Origin: Serratia sp. M24T3
Lineage (GTDB): Bacteria; Pseudomonadota; Gammaproteobacteria; Enterobacterales; Enterobacteriaceae
Direction of reading: 5' to 3'
DNA: 64,000 nucleotides
Assembly (NCBI RefSeq): GCF_000257645.1
Contig: NZ_AJHJ01000013.1
Location: 1 to 64,000, forward strand
Shown: positions 22,249-32,385 of the stretch, in pieces
Position numbering within the stretch: the first letter of the stretch is position 1
Layout: each line of letters begins with the position of its first letter
Notes under the pieces: generated by a model
What the model was told of the DNA's origin: nothing
What the model saw: only the letters and a program-made list of their open reading frames with translations
Databases searched by the model: none
Made by a program: the position numbers and the translations under genes

Positions 22249-22587
22249 TTATTCACTTTTTCTGTGGATAGGTGTGTGAAGAACATAAGAGTAAGAGGGG
22301 TAAAACTAATTCCAACCTGCGTGGCACCTCTCAAAAATATAAAATAAAATTCATATAAAACATATAAATAATAAGATATCCACCGCTTTAATACAGGTGT
22401 TATCCTCAGGCGAAACCAGCAGAGATCCTAAAGTGGCGAAAGATCGCACAATGTTGATTTTATCCACAGATAAATCCCCATTACAGGTTATATATGGGAC
22501 AAAACCTCATAAAAACCCCCTAGTCAAGCCTGTAAATGGAAACAGTGCTATCAAATATTGTGGGTTATCCCACAAATCTGTGGATAA
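22249..22587. promoter_or_regulatory. Cluster of DnaA boxes in the rppH-mutH gap
   Basis: The gap between rppH and mutH (22088-22783) has no convincing gene but contains two perfect DnaA 9-mers, TTATCCACA at 22460-22468 (plus) and its complement at 22579-22587, and one-mismatch boxes at 22249-22257, 22263-22271 and 22400-22408. At 22565-22587 a TTATCC-C-ACA copy with one extra base faces the perfect box as an inverted repeat. From memory, high-affinity DnaA boxes have been reported near mutH in E. coli. It may titrate DnaA or tie mutH expression to replication. Confidence 0.65.
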
Positions 22588-22783
22588 CTAGGTGGAAGAT
22601 CCTGTTCATTATGCCCTTCAACGGGTGGTCAACTCTAAAAATTAGCTTAATCATTGGGAATGAAGGACAAAAAAACCTGCGGCAAATCATGCTATTATTC
22701 GGGTTAATCACAGCGTCGAGATTTAATTTTCTGTCGACGCGAACGGTTGTTTGTTTTTTGACCAATAAAAATGAGACTTTTTT

Positions 22784-23470
22784 ATGTCGATCCCTCTGCC
22801 CGCTCTTAAGCCACCTCAAGATGAACATGCCCTGTTTCACCGTGCTCAGTCTTTGGCAGGTTATAGCTTAGGGGAGCTTGCCGAGCGGGCTAATATGGCG
22901 ATCCCTCCTGACCTGAAAAGGGAAAAAGGTTGGGTCGGCATGTTGCTTGAAGTTTATCTAGGCGCTAGTGCAGGCAGCAAGCCAGAGCAAGATTTTCCGG
23001 AGATAGGCATTGAACTCAAAACTATTCCGATAGATGCCTCAGGCAACCCTTTAGAGACAACCTTTGTCTGCGTGGCGCCGTTAACTGGCAATAGCGGTGT
23101 GACCTGGGAAAGCAGTCACGTCAGACACAAGCTGGCACGCGTACTGTGGATACCTGTGGAAGGCGAGCGACAAATCCCGTTGGCGGTGCGCAGAATCGGC
23201 AGCCCGCTGCTTTGGAGTCCATCAGTAGAAGAGGACGAGCAGCTACGGCAGGATTGGGAAGAATTAATGGATCTTATCGTTTTGGGAAAAGTTGAGAGTA
23301 TTACAGCTCGTCACGGCGAGTTCCTGCAACTACGCCCTAAAGCAGCCAATAATAAGGCCAGAACCGAGGCTATCGGGGAAATGGGCCAGCCAATCATGAC
23401 CTTGCCGCGTGGCTTTTATTTAAAGAAGCGTTTTACTCGTGAATTGCTGGCTCGTCATTTTTGGTTATAA
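22784..23470 (+). CDS. mutH: DNA mismatch repair endonuclease MutH
   Basis: Nicks the unmethylated strand at hemimethylated GATC sites when called by MutS and MutL, so that the new strand is repaired. It has 228 residues (229 in E. coli). The catalytic triad D70, E77 and K79 (in [11 protein letters not shown]) is intact and numbered as in E. coli. Its presence implies Dam-directed repair. The upstream gap with DnaA boxes holds its promoter. Confidence 0.98.
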   Translation: MSIPLPALKPPQDEHALFHRAQSLAGYSLGELAERANMAIPPDLKREKGWVGMLLEVYLGASAGSKPEQDFPEIGIELKTIPIDASGNPLETTFVCVAPLTGNSGVTWESSHVRHKLARVLWIPVEGERQIPLAVRRIGSPLLWSPSVEEDEQLRQDWEELMDLIVLGKVESITARHGEFLQLRPKAANNKARTEAIGEMGQPIMTLPRGFYLKKRFTRELLARHFWL

Positions 23471-23581
23471 ACCTTTTTATTACCAAATAACACGCCACAG
23501 CCAAGCTCGGCGCTGCATTATGCTCTTTTTTTGCTAATCTTAAATGAGTGGTCTGTGATGACCAATTCCAGGGGATACATA

Positions 23582-23800
23582 ATGAAAAATGCAGTGAAGA
23601 TCGTCAGTACGATAGCTTTGGCATTTATCCTCGCAGGTTGCTCGAGCGACTATGTGATGGCAACTAAAGATGGCGATATGATTTTAACCAACGGCAAGCC
23701 AGAGCTTGATAAAAGTACCGGCTTACTGAGCTATGAAGACCAACAAGGCAATCATCGCCAAATCAATAACGATCAAGTTACCGAAATTATGGAACGCTGA
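23582..23800 (+). CDS. ygdR: YgdR-type small lipoprotein (DUF903)
   Basis: A 72-residue lipoprotein, the same length as E. coli YgdR. A signal peptide ends in the lipobox LAGC (cysteine 20), followed by [11 protein letters not shown], a YgdI/YgdR hallmark, and a small SH3-like beta domain. ATG at 23582 was chosen because it places the lipobox correctly and has GGGAT upstream; longer starts add an unlikely leader. Function is unknown. A weak hairpin at 23854-23883 follows. Confidence 0.93.
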   Translation: MKNAVKIVSTIALAFILAGCSSDYVMATKDGDMILTNGKPELDKSTGLLSYEDQQGNHRQINNDQVTEIMER

Positions 23801-23887
23801 TTTGGCGAGTGCCTTACCCATTGAATTCAGCAGCTTTAACATCCGTTAAATTTAAGCACCGGCGTGAAGTTATGCCGGCACTTGTGT

Positions 23888-25051
23888 TTACAATGGATGT
23901 GTTCTGCGAATGGCGGGCACTGTAGCGACAGCAAGTTCAAGGCTGGCTATCACCGCCACAAGGCTTATAAAACACACTTTTCCAGCTTCTACCAATACCC
24001 AGCCTCCAAATACCGGAAAACCGAAGATTCCAACAAAATAAGAAATAACAAACCAGGTCAGTGCTGCATGCCTATTTTCTAAATCAGATTCATTGATAGC
24101 CCAGGTTTGGATGACTGGATAAACCAGTCCGTATCCCAAACCGGTCAACACGGCAGACATTATCTGGAACGACGGATGAATATTGAGCCCCAGCATGCAC
24201 AGAACGCCGAGTATTAAACACAGCATTAATGAACTAACCAGTTTTAAACGCGGTAATACAGAAAGATAGCGAGCAAATAAGAGTCTGGAAACAACCACTG
24301 TAACAGCGTGGACGGCAAAGAAAGTGCTTGCCCGTGAACCTGTACCATCAACCAGTGAACTTTGAAAAGTCATTATCGCAGAAAATACGCAACCGCCCAG
24401 GCCCACCATAATGATGGGCCTGATTGCGCTACTTAAGCCAATTTGGGGCAATTTTTTGACCCATGATCTGGTAGCTGACTCATGGATACTCCGCCTTTCT
24501 TTAACACCAAACACGATCAATAAAAAAGATGCCAGTACACCGGCAAGCCCAACATAATTAAATGCAGAATGCAGACTCACTTCTGACTGTTCAACGATTG
24601 CGGTAAGTAATATCGGGCCGCCACAAATGCCTGCCATTTGGAAGGCACTAAAACGAGTAAACCAACTGCCTCGATTTAAATCATTGATACGTTCTGATAA
24701 TGCCATTGGCCCGCTGATATAAAACATTCCCCATCCCAGGCCAATAAGCAACGCGGCAAAATTGATTATGTGTCCGGAATTATCACTCGACGAGCCAAGC
24801 ATCAGAAACCCTGCCGCTAAGGTCAAAGCGGCTATTGCAGCAAGCCACGCGGCTTCAACCAATCCGGCAAACCACCCGACTAAAGGTACCCCTATCAATG
24901 TGCCTATCAATGCAAAACTCATCGCTATGCCGGTGTCTATGTCACTCCCTCCCTGCATACTAAAGTAGCTTGATATCAGAAAGGTAGCGCCATAACCCGC
25001 GGCCATGAATAAGGTTCCAAATAATAAAAACAGCGCTGAGGTCGTTCGCAT
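23888..25051 (-). CDS. MFS transporter of the desulfurase cassette
   Basis: Inner-membrane carrier of the major facilitator superfamily, 387 residues with about 12 predicted hydrophobic helices and the usual central cytoplasmic loop (near KERRSIHESATRSWVKK). The substrate cannot be read from the sequence; a drug or metabolite exporter is plausible. ATG at 25051 was chosen because it has GGAG 7 bases upstream, whereas the ATG at 25063 has no ribosome site. It starts 20 bases after the cysteine desulfurase stop and is the last gene of a three-gene cassette absent from this position in E. coli, possibly exporting its product. Confidence 0.85.
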   Translation of the reverse strand: MRTTSALFLLFGTLFMAAGYGATFLISSYFSMQGGSDIDTGIAMSFALIGTLIGVPLVGWFAGLVEAAWLAAIAALTLAAGFLMLGSSSDNSGHIINFAALLIGLGWGMFYISGPMALSERINDLNRGSWFTRFSAFQMAGICGGPILLTAIVEQSEVSLHSAFNYVGLAGVLASFLLIVFGVKERRSIHESATRSWVKKLPQIGLSSAIRPIIMVGLGGCVFSAIMTFQSSLVDGTGSRASTFFAVHAVTVVVSRLLFARYLSVLPRLKLVSSLMLCLILGVLCMLGLNIHPSFQIMSAVLTGLGYGLVYPVIQTWAINESDLENRHAALTWFVISYFVGIFGFPVFGGWVLVEAGKVCFISLVAVIASLELAVATVPAIRRTHPL

Positions 25052-25071
25052 TTTAAACTCCATTTAAATAA

Positions 25072-26253
25072 TTATTTAGTGATGAAGGGCGTGGGCACCA
25101 TCTTGCGAAGTTTTTTTAGAACCTCATTAATTCTCAGGCAAACGTATTTTACTTCTTCTTCGTTATTAAACCTTCCGAACCCCAAACGCACACTTGACCG
25201 TGAGTTGGCATCGCTTAGGCCGATCGCCTTAAGAACATGGGAAGGTTGTCTCCCAGCCGAATTACATGCTGATCCCGCCGATAAAGCTATTTCAGGGATC
25301 TCTAATAATAAAGAGTCGGCATCAATACCCAAAAAAGAAATATTTAATAGACCAGGCAGGCATTCCAGATGATGACCATTGATGCAAAACCCATCGTGAT
25401 CAACATTAATGTTTTCAAGAAAAATACTTTTTAATCCTTTTAATCTAATCGACTCTTGTTGAAGAGTTTCCATTGCGATTCTTACTGCATGCCCAAAACC
25501 GACAATTCCAGGAACATTCAAAGTCCCAGAACGCAAGCCATTTTCTTGCCCTCCGCCTACGATCAAAGGTTCCAATATTATTTTTTTTAATGAATTATTT
25601 ATATACAGCGCTCCAGAACCCTTGGGGCCGTAAATCTTGTGCGAGCAAAACGAAGCCATATCAATATTCATTGCCTGAACGTCAAAGTATATTTTACCTA
25701 CCGCTTGCGTGGCATCCGTGTGAAATACGACATTTTTATCGAGACAAATTTTCCCTATTTCTTCAATTTTTTGAATGGAACCTATTTCATTGTTAGCAGC
25801 CATTATCGACACAAGGTAGGTATCATCTCTTACTGCATCGTAGACTGCCGAAGGTGATACTACTCCATCCCTTTGTGGAGCTAAGTAAGTGACTTCAATA
25901 CCTTGGCTTTCAAGTCTTGCACAACTTTCCAGCACCGATTTATGTTCAATTGCCGAGGTAATAATATGACGGCCAGAAGCTTTTTTTTGCATACCACAAA
26001 TTGCCAGATTTACTGATTCAGTAGCCCCTGAGGTGAACACAATTTGATGTGAATGATGAGCATTTATCGCTTTAGAAATCTCGGCCCGTGCCTGTTCGAC
26101 AGCACTGGAAGCATCCCATCCCAAGGAATGGCTTTCACTTGAAGGATTTCCATAATTGATTGTTAAATAGGGAATCATGGCATCAAGCACTTGCGGATCT
26201 ATCCTGGTAGTTGCAATATTGTCTAAATATATAGGTCCCTTGCAGCTGCTCAA
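25072..26253 (-). CDS. Cysteine desulfurase, NifS/IscS type
   Basis: PLP enzyme that takes sulfur from cysteine as an enzyme-bound persulfide and releases alanine. It has 393 residues. The PLP lysine is K206 in CSHKIYGPKG, the cofactor-stacking histidine is H104 in EHKSVL, and the catalytic cysteine is C330 in SAGSACNSAG, close to the IscS loop. It is divergent in sequence and lies apart from any isc or suf genes, suggesting a special sulfur donor rather than housekeeping Fe-S assembly. It probably begins with TTG at 26253, backed by AAAGGA. It lies 29 bases after an unrecognised gene and 20 bases before a transporter, on the same strand. Confidence 0.92.
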   Translation of the reverse strand: MSSCKGPIYLDNIATTRIDPQVLDAMIPYLTINYGNPSSESHSLGWDASSAVEQARAEISKAINAHHSHQIVFTSGATESVNLAICGMQKKASGRHIITSAIEHKSVLESCARLESQGIEVTYLAPQRDGVVSPSAVYDAVRDDTYLVSIMAANNEIGSIQKIEEIGKICLDKNVVFHTDATQAVGKIYFDVQAMNIDMASFCSHKIYGPKGSGALYINNSLKKIILEPLIVGGGQENGLRSGTLNVPGIVGFGHAVRIAMETLQQESIRLKGLKSIFLENINVDHDGFCINGHHLECLPGLLNISFLGIDADSLLLEIPEIALSAGSACNSAGRQPSHVLKAIGLSDANSRSSVRLGFGRFNNEEEVKYVCLRINEVLKKLRKMVPTPFITK

Positions 26254-26282
26254 TTTCTTTTTCCTTTATAAGATTTCTTATT

Positions 26283-27008
26283 TTAAGAACTGATGAATTT
26301 TGGAGGAAAGATGATCTCTCCTCGACTAATCTCACCGGCTTCGCTGACAAGATTTAACCTAATTGCAGTATTGAGACCTAGCAAATGACTTAACTGTATG
26401 CCGCGTGCAAATATCAAGCTTTTTGACCAGGGGCTTTCTTCAAAGAACACGTCTAAAAATGCATGAGCATCCTTCTTTCCTCCTGCAGCTCTATCAAAAT
26501 ATTCTTTTGTTATAGCTCCGCAAGTCAATTTCAGGCTTTGTGCCTGAGCAACAATTGAATCATCTTTTATAATTTCATTAACATGGACTTTAGTTACAAG
26601 CCTTTGATAAATATCTTGCGAAATATCTTTAGTAGAAATTATATGCATTAAATGCTGCCTGGCAGAATCCTCATGAATGGCGATTATTTTATCCAGCGGT
26701 ATTTGGTACTTTTCTGAAACAGGTTCGTATATCTTTCTTATGGTTGGATGTAAATTATTTATTCGAGGATGCCGTTTTTGAGAATTAGTCAGTCCTTCAG
26801 TTAAAAACTGAAGGCGAAAAATACCTATATGATCGAAAGCTACTGATATTTTTGGAAGATACCCCTGCTCCTCTCTAATCTTATAAGCGAATTTGAGGGC
26901 AGCCTCAAAAGCTGCCACTTGGCATTCAATATCAATGTTATTATTATCATTTATACTGACTCTTGAATTGCCAGCAAGAATACTAATCTTTTTGACAGGC
27001 TTGAACAT
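26283..27008 (-). CDS. Unrecognised 241-residue protein, first gene of the desulfurase cassette
   Basis: I do not recognise this protein. It is soluble-looking, with no signal peptide or membrane segment, and mixed alpha/beta in character, with two cysteines (residues near 29 and 169) and several histidines in the middle (around RHPRINNLHP and IHEDSARQHLMHI). It has no P-loop or PP-loop motif that I can see. A strong ribosome site (GGGGGAGGTG) precedes the ATG. It is AT-rich compared with the core genes. Its place before a cysteine desulfurase and an MFS carrier suggests it accepts or uses sulfur, for example in a small-molecule pathway, but this is only inferred from context. Confidence 0.8.
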   Translation of the reverse strand: MFKPVKKISILAGNSRVSINDNNNIDIECQVAAFEAALKFAYKIREEQGYLPKISVAFDHIGIFRLQFLTEGLTNSQKRHPRINNLHPTIRKIYEPVSEKYQIPLDKIIAIHEDSARQHLMHIISTKDISQDIYQRLVTKVHVNEIIKDDSIVAQAQSLKLTCGAITKEYFDRAAGGKKDAHAFLDVFFEESPWSKSLIFARGIQLSHLLGLNTAIRLNLVSEAGEISRGEIIFPPKFISS

Positions 27009-27544
27009 GAATGAGCACCTCCCCCTTCCTTGAGGATAAATGGCTTAAGCTTTATAATAACTTTTAGTAAAAACAACTATCGCACTGGTTAGCGAGAACG
27101 ATGAGAATAGTAATTTATTAAGCAAAAAAACAGCGCGAACTTGATATTTCACCACTATTTTACAAAATAGAGATCCACTTCAAATTACTACTGCAAAACA
27201 AACTCTCATGATTTTAATAATTAAAACAAATATTAATATGTATTTAATAAATCAATTTATTTTAAATAAAATATAACTTACTAATGAATAAACTCTGATA
27301 AAATTCGCTTTTAAAAACGAAAAGTATTTACTCCGGCCCACACATACCTCAAGGTAGCAAAACTGGCGCTTTACTCCTTTGCTCTTCCCCCTCCGGCATC
27401 CCTTGTATATAGTCAATAATGCGTGGCTGCTTAGATACGCGCTTGTTTGGCTATAAGAGGGCGATGCCTGCTCATGCAGCACGGTTCAACGACCACACAT
27501 TCAAGCGCCAGCCAGACATTCTCAGACACTAAGGAAGACAGGCA
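27009..27544. other. AT-rich gap between the desulfurase cassette and tas
   Basis: About 536 bases, strongly AT-rich at 27180-27310. No gene was found that has a ribosome site and convincing codon use. It must hold divergent promoters for the cassette and for tas (ribosome site AGGAAGACAGG just before 27545). Confidence 0.5.
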
Positions 27545-28585
27545 ATGCAATATCACCGTATACCCCACAGTTCTTTAGAAGTGAGCGTACTGGGATTAGG
27601 CACCATGACCTATGGTGAACAAAACAGTGAAGCAGAAGCTCACCAGCAACTTGATTACGCCGTTGCGGCAGGGATCAACCTGATTGATACTGCAGAAATG
27701 TATCCTGTCCCTCCGCGTCCGGAAACACAGGGTTTGACTGAAAGCTACATCGGCAGTTGGATTAAGGCGCGCGGTAATCGTGAAAAAATTATTCTTGCCA
27801 GTAAAGTAGCAGGACCTTCACGAGGCAATGATGCGTCGATTCGCCCAGGGCAGGTGCTGGACCGCAAAAACATTCGTGCGGCGCTGGATGCCAGCCTGAA
27901 ACGTCTTAATACCGACTACCTTGACCTGTACCAGTTACACTGGCCGCAGCGCCCGACCAATTTCTTCGGCAAGCTTGGCTACACCTACAGCGAAGACAAC
28001 TCGGCGGTAACCCTGCTAGAAACTCTCGAGGCACTGAACGAGCAGGTGCGTGCCGGTAAAATCCGCTATATCGGTGTGTCAAACGAGACGCCCTGGGGTG
28101 TGATGCGTTATCTGCAACTGGCAGAAAAACATGATTTACCACGCATTGTCTCCATCCAAAACCCTTACAGCTTGCTGAACCGCAGCTTTGAGATTGGTTT
28201 GGCGGAAATTAGCCAGCACGAAGGGGTCGAACTGTTGGCTTACTCAAGCCTGGCATTTGGTACGCTGAGCGGCAAATATCTGAATGGCGCAAAACCGGCA
28301 GGCGCGCGTAATACGCTGTTTAGCCGCTTTACCCGTTATTCTTCAGCCCAGTCGGAAGCAGCGATTGCCGAATACGTCGGATTGGCGAAAAAGCTGAATC
28401 TGGATCCTTCGCAAATGGCGCTGGCATTTGTTCGCCAACAGCCATTTGTTGCCAGCACTCTGCTGGGTGCAACCACGCTGGAACAGCTGAAGATTAACAT
28501 CGACAGCCAGGACTTGACGCTGGACGAAGAAGTGATTAATTCACTGGAAGCTATCCACAAGCGCTTTACCATTCCTGCGCCATAA
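27545..28585 (+). CDS. tas: Tas, aldo/keto reductase family protein
   Basis: NADP(H)-dependent aldo/keto reductase-like protein, 346 residues as in E. coli. The catalytic tyrosine lies in TAEMYPVP (about residue 54) and a TIM-barrel pattern follows, with NPYSLLNRSFE as a conserved segment. In E. coli it was isolated as a suppressor of tyrosine auxotrophy; its natural substrate is unclear. It is followed by a terminator shared with the convergent lplT. Confidence 0.95.
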   Translation: MQYHRIPHSSLEVSVLGLGTMTYGEQNSEAEAHQQLDYAVAAGINLIDTAEMYPVPPRPETQGLTESYIGSWIKARGNREKIILASKVAGPSRGNDASIRPGQVLDRKNIRAALDASLKRLNTDYLDLYQLHWPQRPTNFFGKLGYTYSEDNSAVTLLETLEALNEQVRAGKIRYIGVSNETPWGVMRYLQLAEKHDLPRIVSIQNPYSLLNRSFEIGLAEISQHEGVELLAYSSLAFGTLSGKYLNGAKPAGARNTLFSRFTRYSSAQSEAAIAEYVGLAKKLNLDPSQMALAFVRQQPFVASTLLGATTLEQLKINIDSQDLTLDEEVINSLEAIHKRFTIPAP

Positions 28586-28602
28586 GCGATTACAGAATTG
28601 CA

Positions 28603-28632
28603 AAAGGGCGCACGCAGCGCCCTTTATTTTTT
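28603..28632. terminator. Terminator between tas and lplT
   Basis: AAAGGGCGC (28603-28611) pairs with GCGCCCTTT (28617-28625) around a 5-base loop, followed by a T-rich run on the plus strand. The A-rich flank allows use from the other side. Confidence 0.88.
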
Positions 28633-28642
28633 CTACGGAGTT

Positions 28643-29851
28643 TTACTTTCTGCTGCGTTTTTGTTTAATCTGCCAAGCCCATAGAGCCGCAATCGCCAGC
28701 GCGAATACCACGCCGAAGCCGACGCCGATAGCAATAACCGGCGCTCCCACCAATACCACCAGCGAGTAAAGCCCCAACATCAGTAGCATCGCGGTATTTT
28801 CACCAAGATTTTGCACGGCAATCGCATTGCCCGCGCCGACAGTCTCTTTGCCTAAATGCTGCAATAGAGCATTTAATGGCACCACGAAGAAGCCGCCGAG
28901 CACGCCAATCAGTGCCAGCAGAACATAAGCATTCAGCATGTTATGTTGCAGGGCAAATAGCACCACCACAACGCCAATGCCGATACCCGCAGGCAGACAA
29001 CGCTGCACCGTTTTCAGGGTTATCAAGCGTGCTGCAGCACCGGCACCAAAGACTATCCCCACGGCGACCATGGCGTTTAGCAGAGTAGGTGTAGTGTTAT
29101 CGCTAATCCCCAATGCTACCGGCACCCACAGCACCAGCAGGAATCGCAATGTCACCCCCGCTCCCCAGAACAGGCTAGTGCCAACCAGAGAGAAACGCGT
29201 GTCGGCATCGGCCCACAGTGAACGGCAGGCGTGGAAAAAGGTCGATGACATGCGGCGAGGATCCCAGGATTGCCCTGGGCGTGCCGCCGTGAGTTTGGGA
29301 ATAAACACGTTGGCCGCCACGGCAGCCGCATAGGCCAGCCCGCAGATCATCAGGGCCGCCGTGATATGCCAGTCGGCCAGAGCGCCGCCCGCGACCGATC
29401 CCAGCAGGATTGCCGCGATGGTCGAGGACTCCATCAGACCGTTGGCCTTGACCAGCTTATCGCCGGAGGTGATTTCCCCGAGAATGCCGTATTTGGCCGG
29501 AGAATAGGCCGCAGCGCCAACGCCAACCAGCCCGTATCCCAGGAATGGGTTAAAGCCAAAGCAAATCACCAACGCGCCAATGAGTTTCAACCCGTTGGCA
29601 AACATCATCACCCTGCCCTTGGCAAAGCTGTCGGCAAACTGGCCAACAAATGGCGCAAGAATAATATAGGCAGCCACAAAGGCCATTTGCAGCACTGGCT
29701 GGCTCCAGTCGGGATAAAGCTGCTGTTTGATCAGAGCCAGCGTCGCGAACAGCAAGGCGTTATCACCAAAGGCGGATAAAAACTGCGCGACGATAACCGC
29801 AGTCATGCCACGGGACATCAGGGGAAACTTGCTCCCCAGGGGCTTAATCAT
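28643..29851 (-). CDS. lplT: Lysophospholipid transporter LplT
   Basis: Inner-membrane MFS-type flippase that moves lyso-phosphatidylethanolamine from the outer to the inner leaflet, so that Aas can re-acylate it. It has 402 residues (397 in E. coli) and about 12 membrane helices. It overlaps aas by 4 bases (ATGA) in the conserved aas-lplT pair. Confidence 0.96.
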   Translation of the reverse strand: MIKPLGSKFPLMSRGMTAVIVAQFLSAFGDNALLFATLALIKQQLYPDWSQPVLQMAFVAAYIILAPFVGQFADSFAKGRVMMFANGLKLIGALVICFGFNPFLGYGLVGVGAAAYSPAKYGILGEITSGDKLVKANGLMESSTIAAILLGSVAGGALADWHITAALMICGLAYAAAVAANVFIPKLTAARPGQSWDPRRMSSTFFHACRSLWADADTRFSLVGTSLFWGAGVTLRFLLVLWVPVALGISDNTTPTLLNAMVAVGIVFGAGAAARLITLKTVQRCLPAGIGIGVVVVLFALQHNMLNAYVLLALIGVLGGFFVVPLNALLQHLGKETVGAGNAIAVQNLGENTAMLLMLGLYSLVVLVGAPVIAIGVGFGVVFALAIAALWAWQIKQKRSRK

Positions 29852-32016
29852 GCTTTACTCTCCGGTTTTTCTGCCATTTCGCGCAGGGTAACAAAATCAG
29901 GTTTTCCGCTTCCGAGCAGCGGCAGCGCTTTGATAACGCGAATATCACGCGGCACGGCCAACTCTGGAATGCCCAGCTCGCGAGCACTTTTGCTGAGCTG
30001 ATCGCGCGTCAGCTGCGGGTCAGTGGTGAACAACACCAGCGCTTCCCCTTTAGCATTATCACTGCGAGAAGTGGCGGCATGCTGGGCTTCTGGAGATCCG
30101 TGTTGCGCCAACAGCTCAACGTTTTCCAGCGACACCATTTCGCCGGCAAGTTTGGCAAAACGCTTCACTCGACCGCGAATAGCGCAATAACCTTGCTCAT
30201 CCAGCGTGACAATATCGCCCGTGTCATACCAGCCCGGCTCAATTTCCCCCAGCGCGTTTTCTGCCGTCGGCAGTTCAAGCACGCCCGGATTCTCTACGCG
30301 CAAATAGCCTTTCATGATGTTAGGGCCGCGTAATTGCAGTCGACCGCCTTTATCGATCCCCGTCACCGGCATCAGGCGTGATTCCATACCCGGCAGGATT
30401 TTGCCCACGGTATTGATTTTGGTCGACATTGGCACGTTGATGGCCACAACCGGCGCGCATTCAGTCACGCCGTAACCTTCAAGAATGCGCAGGCCAAACT
30501 TGTCTTGCCAGATTTGTTTGGTACTTTCAGAAAGCTTTTCGGCACCGGCCACGACATAACGCACGCGCGCGAAATCGTACGGATGGGCAAAGCGGGCGTA
30601 GTTACCCAGGAAGGTCGAGGTGCCAAACAGCACCGTACAGTTTTGGTCGTAAACCAGCTCCGGCACGATTCGGTAGTGTAATGGGCTTGGATAAAGAAAC
30701 ACGCGCGCACCGGTCATCAACGGGGTAAATAAGCCCACGGTAAGGCCAAAAGCGTGGAACAGCGGCAACGCTGACATAAAGCGATCGCGCGGGGTGAAAT
30801 CAGCGACCGTGCGAATTTGTTCGACGTTGGCGATAAGACTAGCGTGTGAATGCACTACGCCCTTGGGATTGCCTTCGGAGCCTGAAGTAAACAGCACCAG
30901 CGCCGCATCATCTGGCTGTTGAAAGAGCATCGCGCGGCGCGGGAAAATGAGATGGAACAAGATCCACAGTTTGTCCTCCTTGGTCACCGTATCTTTTAGA
31001 TCTTCCAGATAAACCCATTTGACTTCAGTGACCTGCTCCGGCAGGTGGGTAAGCTTGCCCTTCTCCAAAAATTGTCTCGAGGTGACGATAGTTTCAATCT
31101 GCGCCGCTTTCACCGCGCTTTTGATCCCCTTGGCGCCGGAGGTGTAGTTAAGCAATGCAGGAATACGGTTGCGCATCGAGGCACCGAAAATCGCCGCCGC
31201 GGTGATGGTAGCATTGGGCAGCAGCATGCCGACGTGCTCCCCCTCGCGGGTGGAGCGTTGCAAAATACGGCTTACGCCCAGCGATTTTTTCAACAGCCCC
31301 TGATAGCTGTCTTCTTTGAATGCGATATCGGCAATGCAGGGTTTGCGGCGGCCATAGCGAGTCTGCGCCGAAAGCAGTGCCTGATACAGTGTTTCGGGGG
31401 GGCGGGTCGCCATTCGGGCGTTCATCATGATGCCGTGCAGCTGCTGCCCTGCGAGAACACGACGGTCACGAGCGCGCGGAGCCTCTGGCATGGCCACAGT
31501 TTGCGCGGGCAGAATGTTGATTGAGATTTTCGGGAACCAGCGCAATTTGAAGCTGCCCAAAAGCCGGCTAAAAATCGTGAACTCTGCGCCATCGATGCGG
31601 ATAGGGATCACCGTTGCCTGGGATTTTGCAGCAACAAAAGCCGCGCCATCATAGATTTTCATCAACGAGCCGGTCACGGTAATACGTCCTTCAGGAAATA
31701 CGACTACCGGTCGCCCTTTTTCGATTTCGCGCACCAGGCGTTTAATCGCCATCGGTTTGGCAGGGTCCAGCGGCACAAAGTCGATATAAGTGCTCAACCA
31801 GCGCATATACCAGCTCTCGTTGATAGTCGAGTACACGGCGAATACGGGTTTTATCGGCAGAAACAGCACCAGCAGCATGCCGTCGAGAAACGAAACGTGA
31901 TTGGGGGTCAGCAACATTTTAGGATAGGTGAACTGGGCGTTTTCCGGCGTTACGCTGATGCGGAATATCACCTTAAACAAGGCGCGAAAAAATGAGTGTA
32001 ACAACCGATAGAGCAT
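29848..32016 (-). CDS. aas: Bifunctional 2-acyl-GPE acyltransferase / acyl-ACP synthetase
   Basis: Membrane-associated enzyme that activates fatty acids onto a bound acyl carrier protein and re-acylates lysophosphatidylethanolamine. It has 722 residues (719 in E. coli). The N-terminal acyltransferase domain has the NHVSFLDG motif (H40, D45) and the FPEGR motif; the C-terminal AMP-forming domain (from about 220) has [11 protein letters not shown] and YGVTECAP. It is upstream of and coupled to lplT; the OmrA/OmrB small RNA genes lie next to its 5' end, as in E. coli. Confidence 0.97.
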   Translation of the reverse strand: MLYRLLHSFFRALFKVIFRISVTPENAQFTYPKMLLTPNHVSFLDGMLLVLFLPIKPVFAVYSTINESWYMRWLSTYIDFVPLDPAKPMAIKRLVREIEKGRPVVVFPEGRITVTGSLMKIYDGAAFVAAKSQATVIPIRIDGAEFTIFSRLLGSFKLRWFPKISINILPAQTVAMPEAPRARDRRVLAGQQLHGIMMNARMATRPPETLYQALLSAQTRYGRRKPCIADIAFKEDSYQGLLKKSLGVSRILQRSTREGEHVGMLLPNATITAAAIFGASMRNRIPALLNYTSGAKGIKSAVKAAQIETIVTSRQFLEKGKLTHLPEQVTEVKWVYLEDLKDTVTKEDKLWILFHLIFPRRAMLFQQPDDAALVLFTSGSEGNPKGVVHSHASLIANVEQIRTVADFTPRDRFMSALPLFHAFGLTVGLFTPLMTGARVFLYPSPLHYRIVPELVYDQNCTVLFGTSTFLGNYARFAHPYDFARVRYVVAGAEKLSESTKQIWQDKFGLRILEGYGVTECAPVVAINVPMSTKINTVGKILPGMESRLMPVTGIDKGGRLQLRGPNIMKGYLRVENPGVLELPTAENALGEIEPGWYDTGDIVTLDEQGYCAIRGRVKRFAKLAGEMVSLENVELLAQHGSPEAQHAATSRSDNAKGEALVLFTTDPQLTRDQLSKSARELGIPELAVPRDIRVIKALPLLGSGKPDFVTLREMAEKPESKA

Positions 32017-32140
32017 CCCGTTCTCCTGTTATATGAACCTATTCGAATAAGAACAGGCAGTTAACGAGGTTAGCATAATGGGGCTTTGGTTGACGACAGG
32101 TAAGGGAGTTTAAGAAAAAAATCAGAGAAAAATCTGAGGC

Positions 32141-32234
32141 AAAAAAAACCTACGCATCTGCGTAGGTTGGTGCAATTTTAATCGGTTTCAACATGCAGAA
32201 CATGTTGGATGATTCACCAATCAATACCTCTGGG
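32141..32234 (-). ncRNA. omrA: OmrA/OmrB-family small RNA, aas-proximal copy
   Basis: An Hfq-type small RNA of about 94 bases. The 5' end CCCAGAGGTATTGATTGGTG (32234 to 32215) is identical to the E. coli OmrA/OmrB seed, and the 3' end is a CCTACGC/GCGTAGG hairpin with eight T (32141-32148). The family is induced through EnvZ-OmpR and represses outer-membrane receptors and regulators such as cirA, fecA, ompT and csgD by pairing through the 5' seed. The position between aas and galR is conserved. Which copy is A and which B is not certain. A TAATGT at 32242-32247 is a fair -10 element. Confidence 0.95.
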
Positions 32235-32385
32235 ATCACCAACATTAAAGAACACTGCCGCAATGCACTACCTTTCAATCGCAAGAGTTCTGCGCAAACT
32301 GCAACCAACTGTAAAATTACCACACTGGATGTAATATTAAGGTTCTTTAGATGTGAATAAAAAGTTAACACCACGAATGCAGGCG

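Noticed and set aside
22397-22871. Short plus-strand open frames in the rppH-mutH gap
   Set aside because: Weak starts, one runs into mutH in another frame, and the DnaA boxes give a better account of the region.
23854-23883. Imperfect hairpin between ygdR and the MFS gene
   Set aside because: Two mismatches in a ten-base stem and no clean T-run; mentioned under ygdR but not called as a terminator.
27252-27482. A 76-codon minus-strand open frame in the gap before tas
   Set aside because: No good ribosome site, odd composition and no recognisable domain; it lies in AT-rich promoter DNA.
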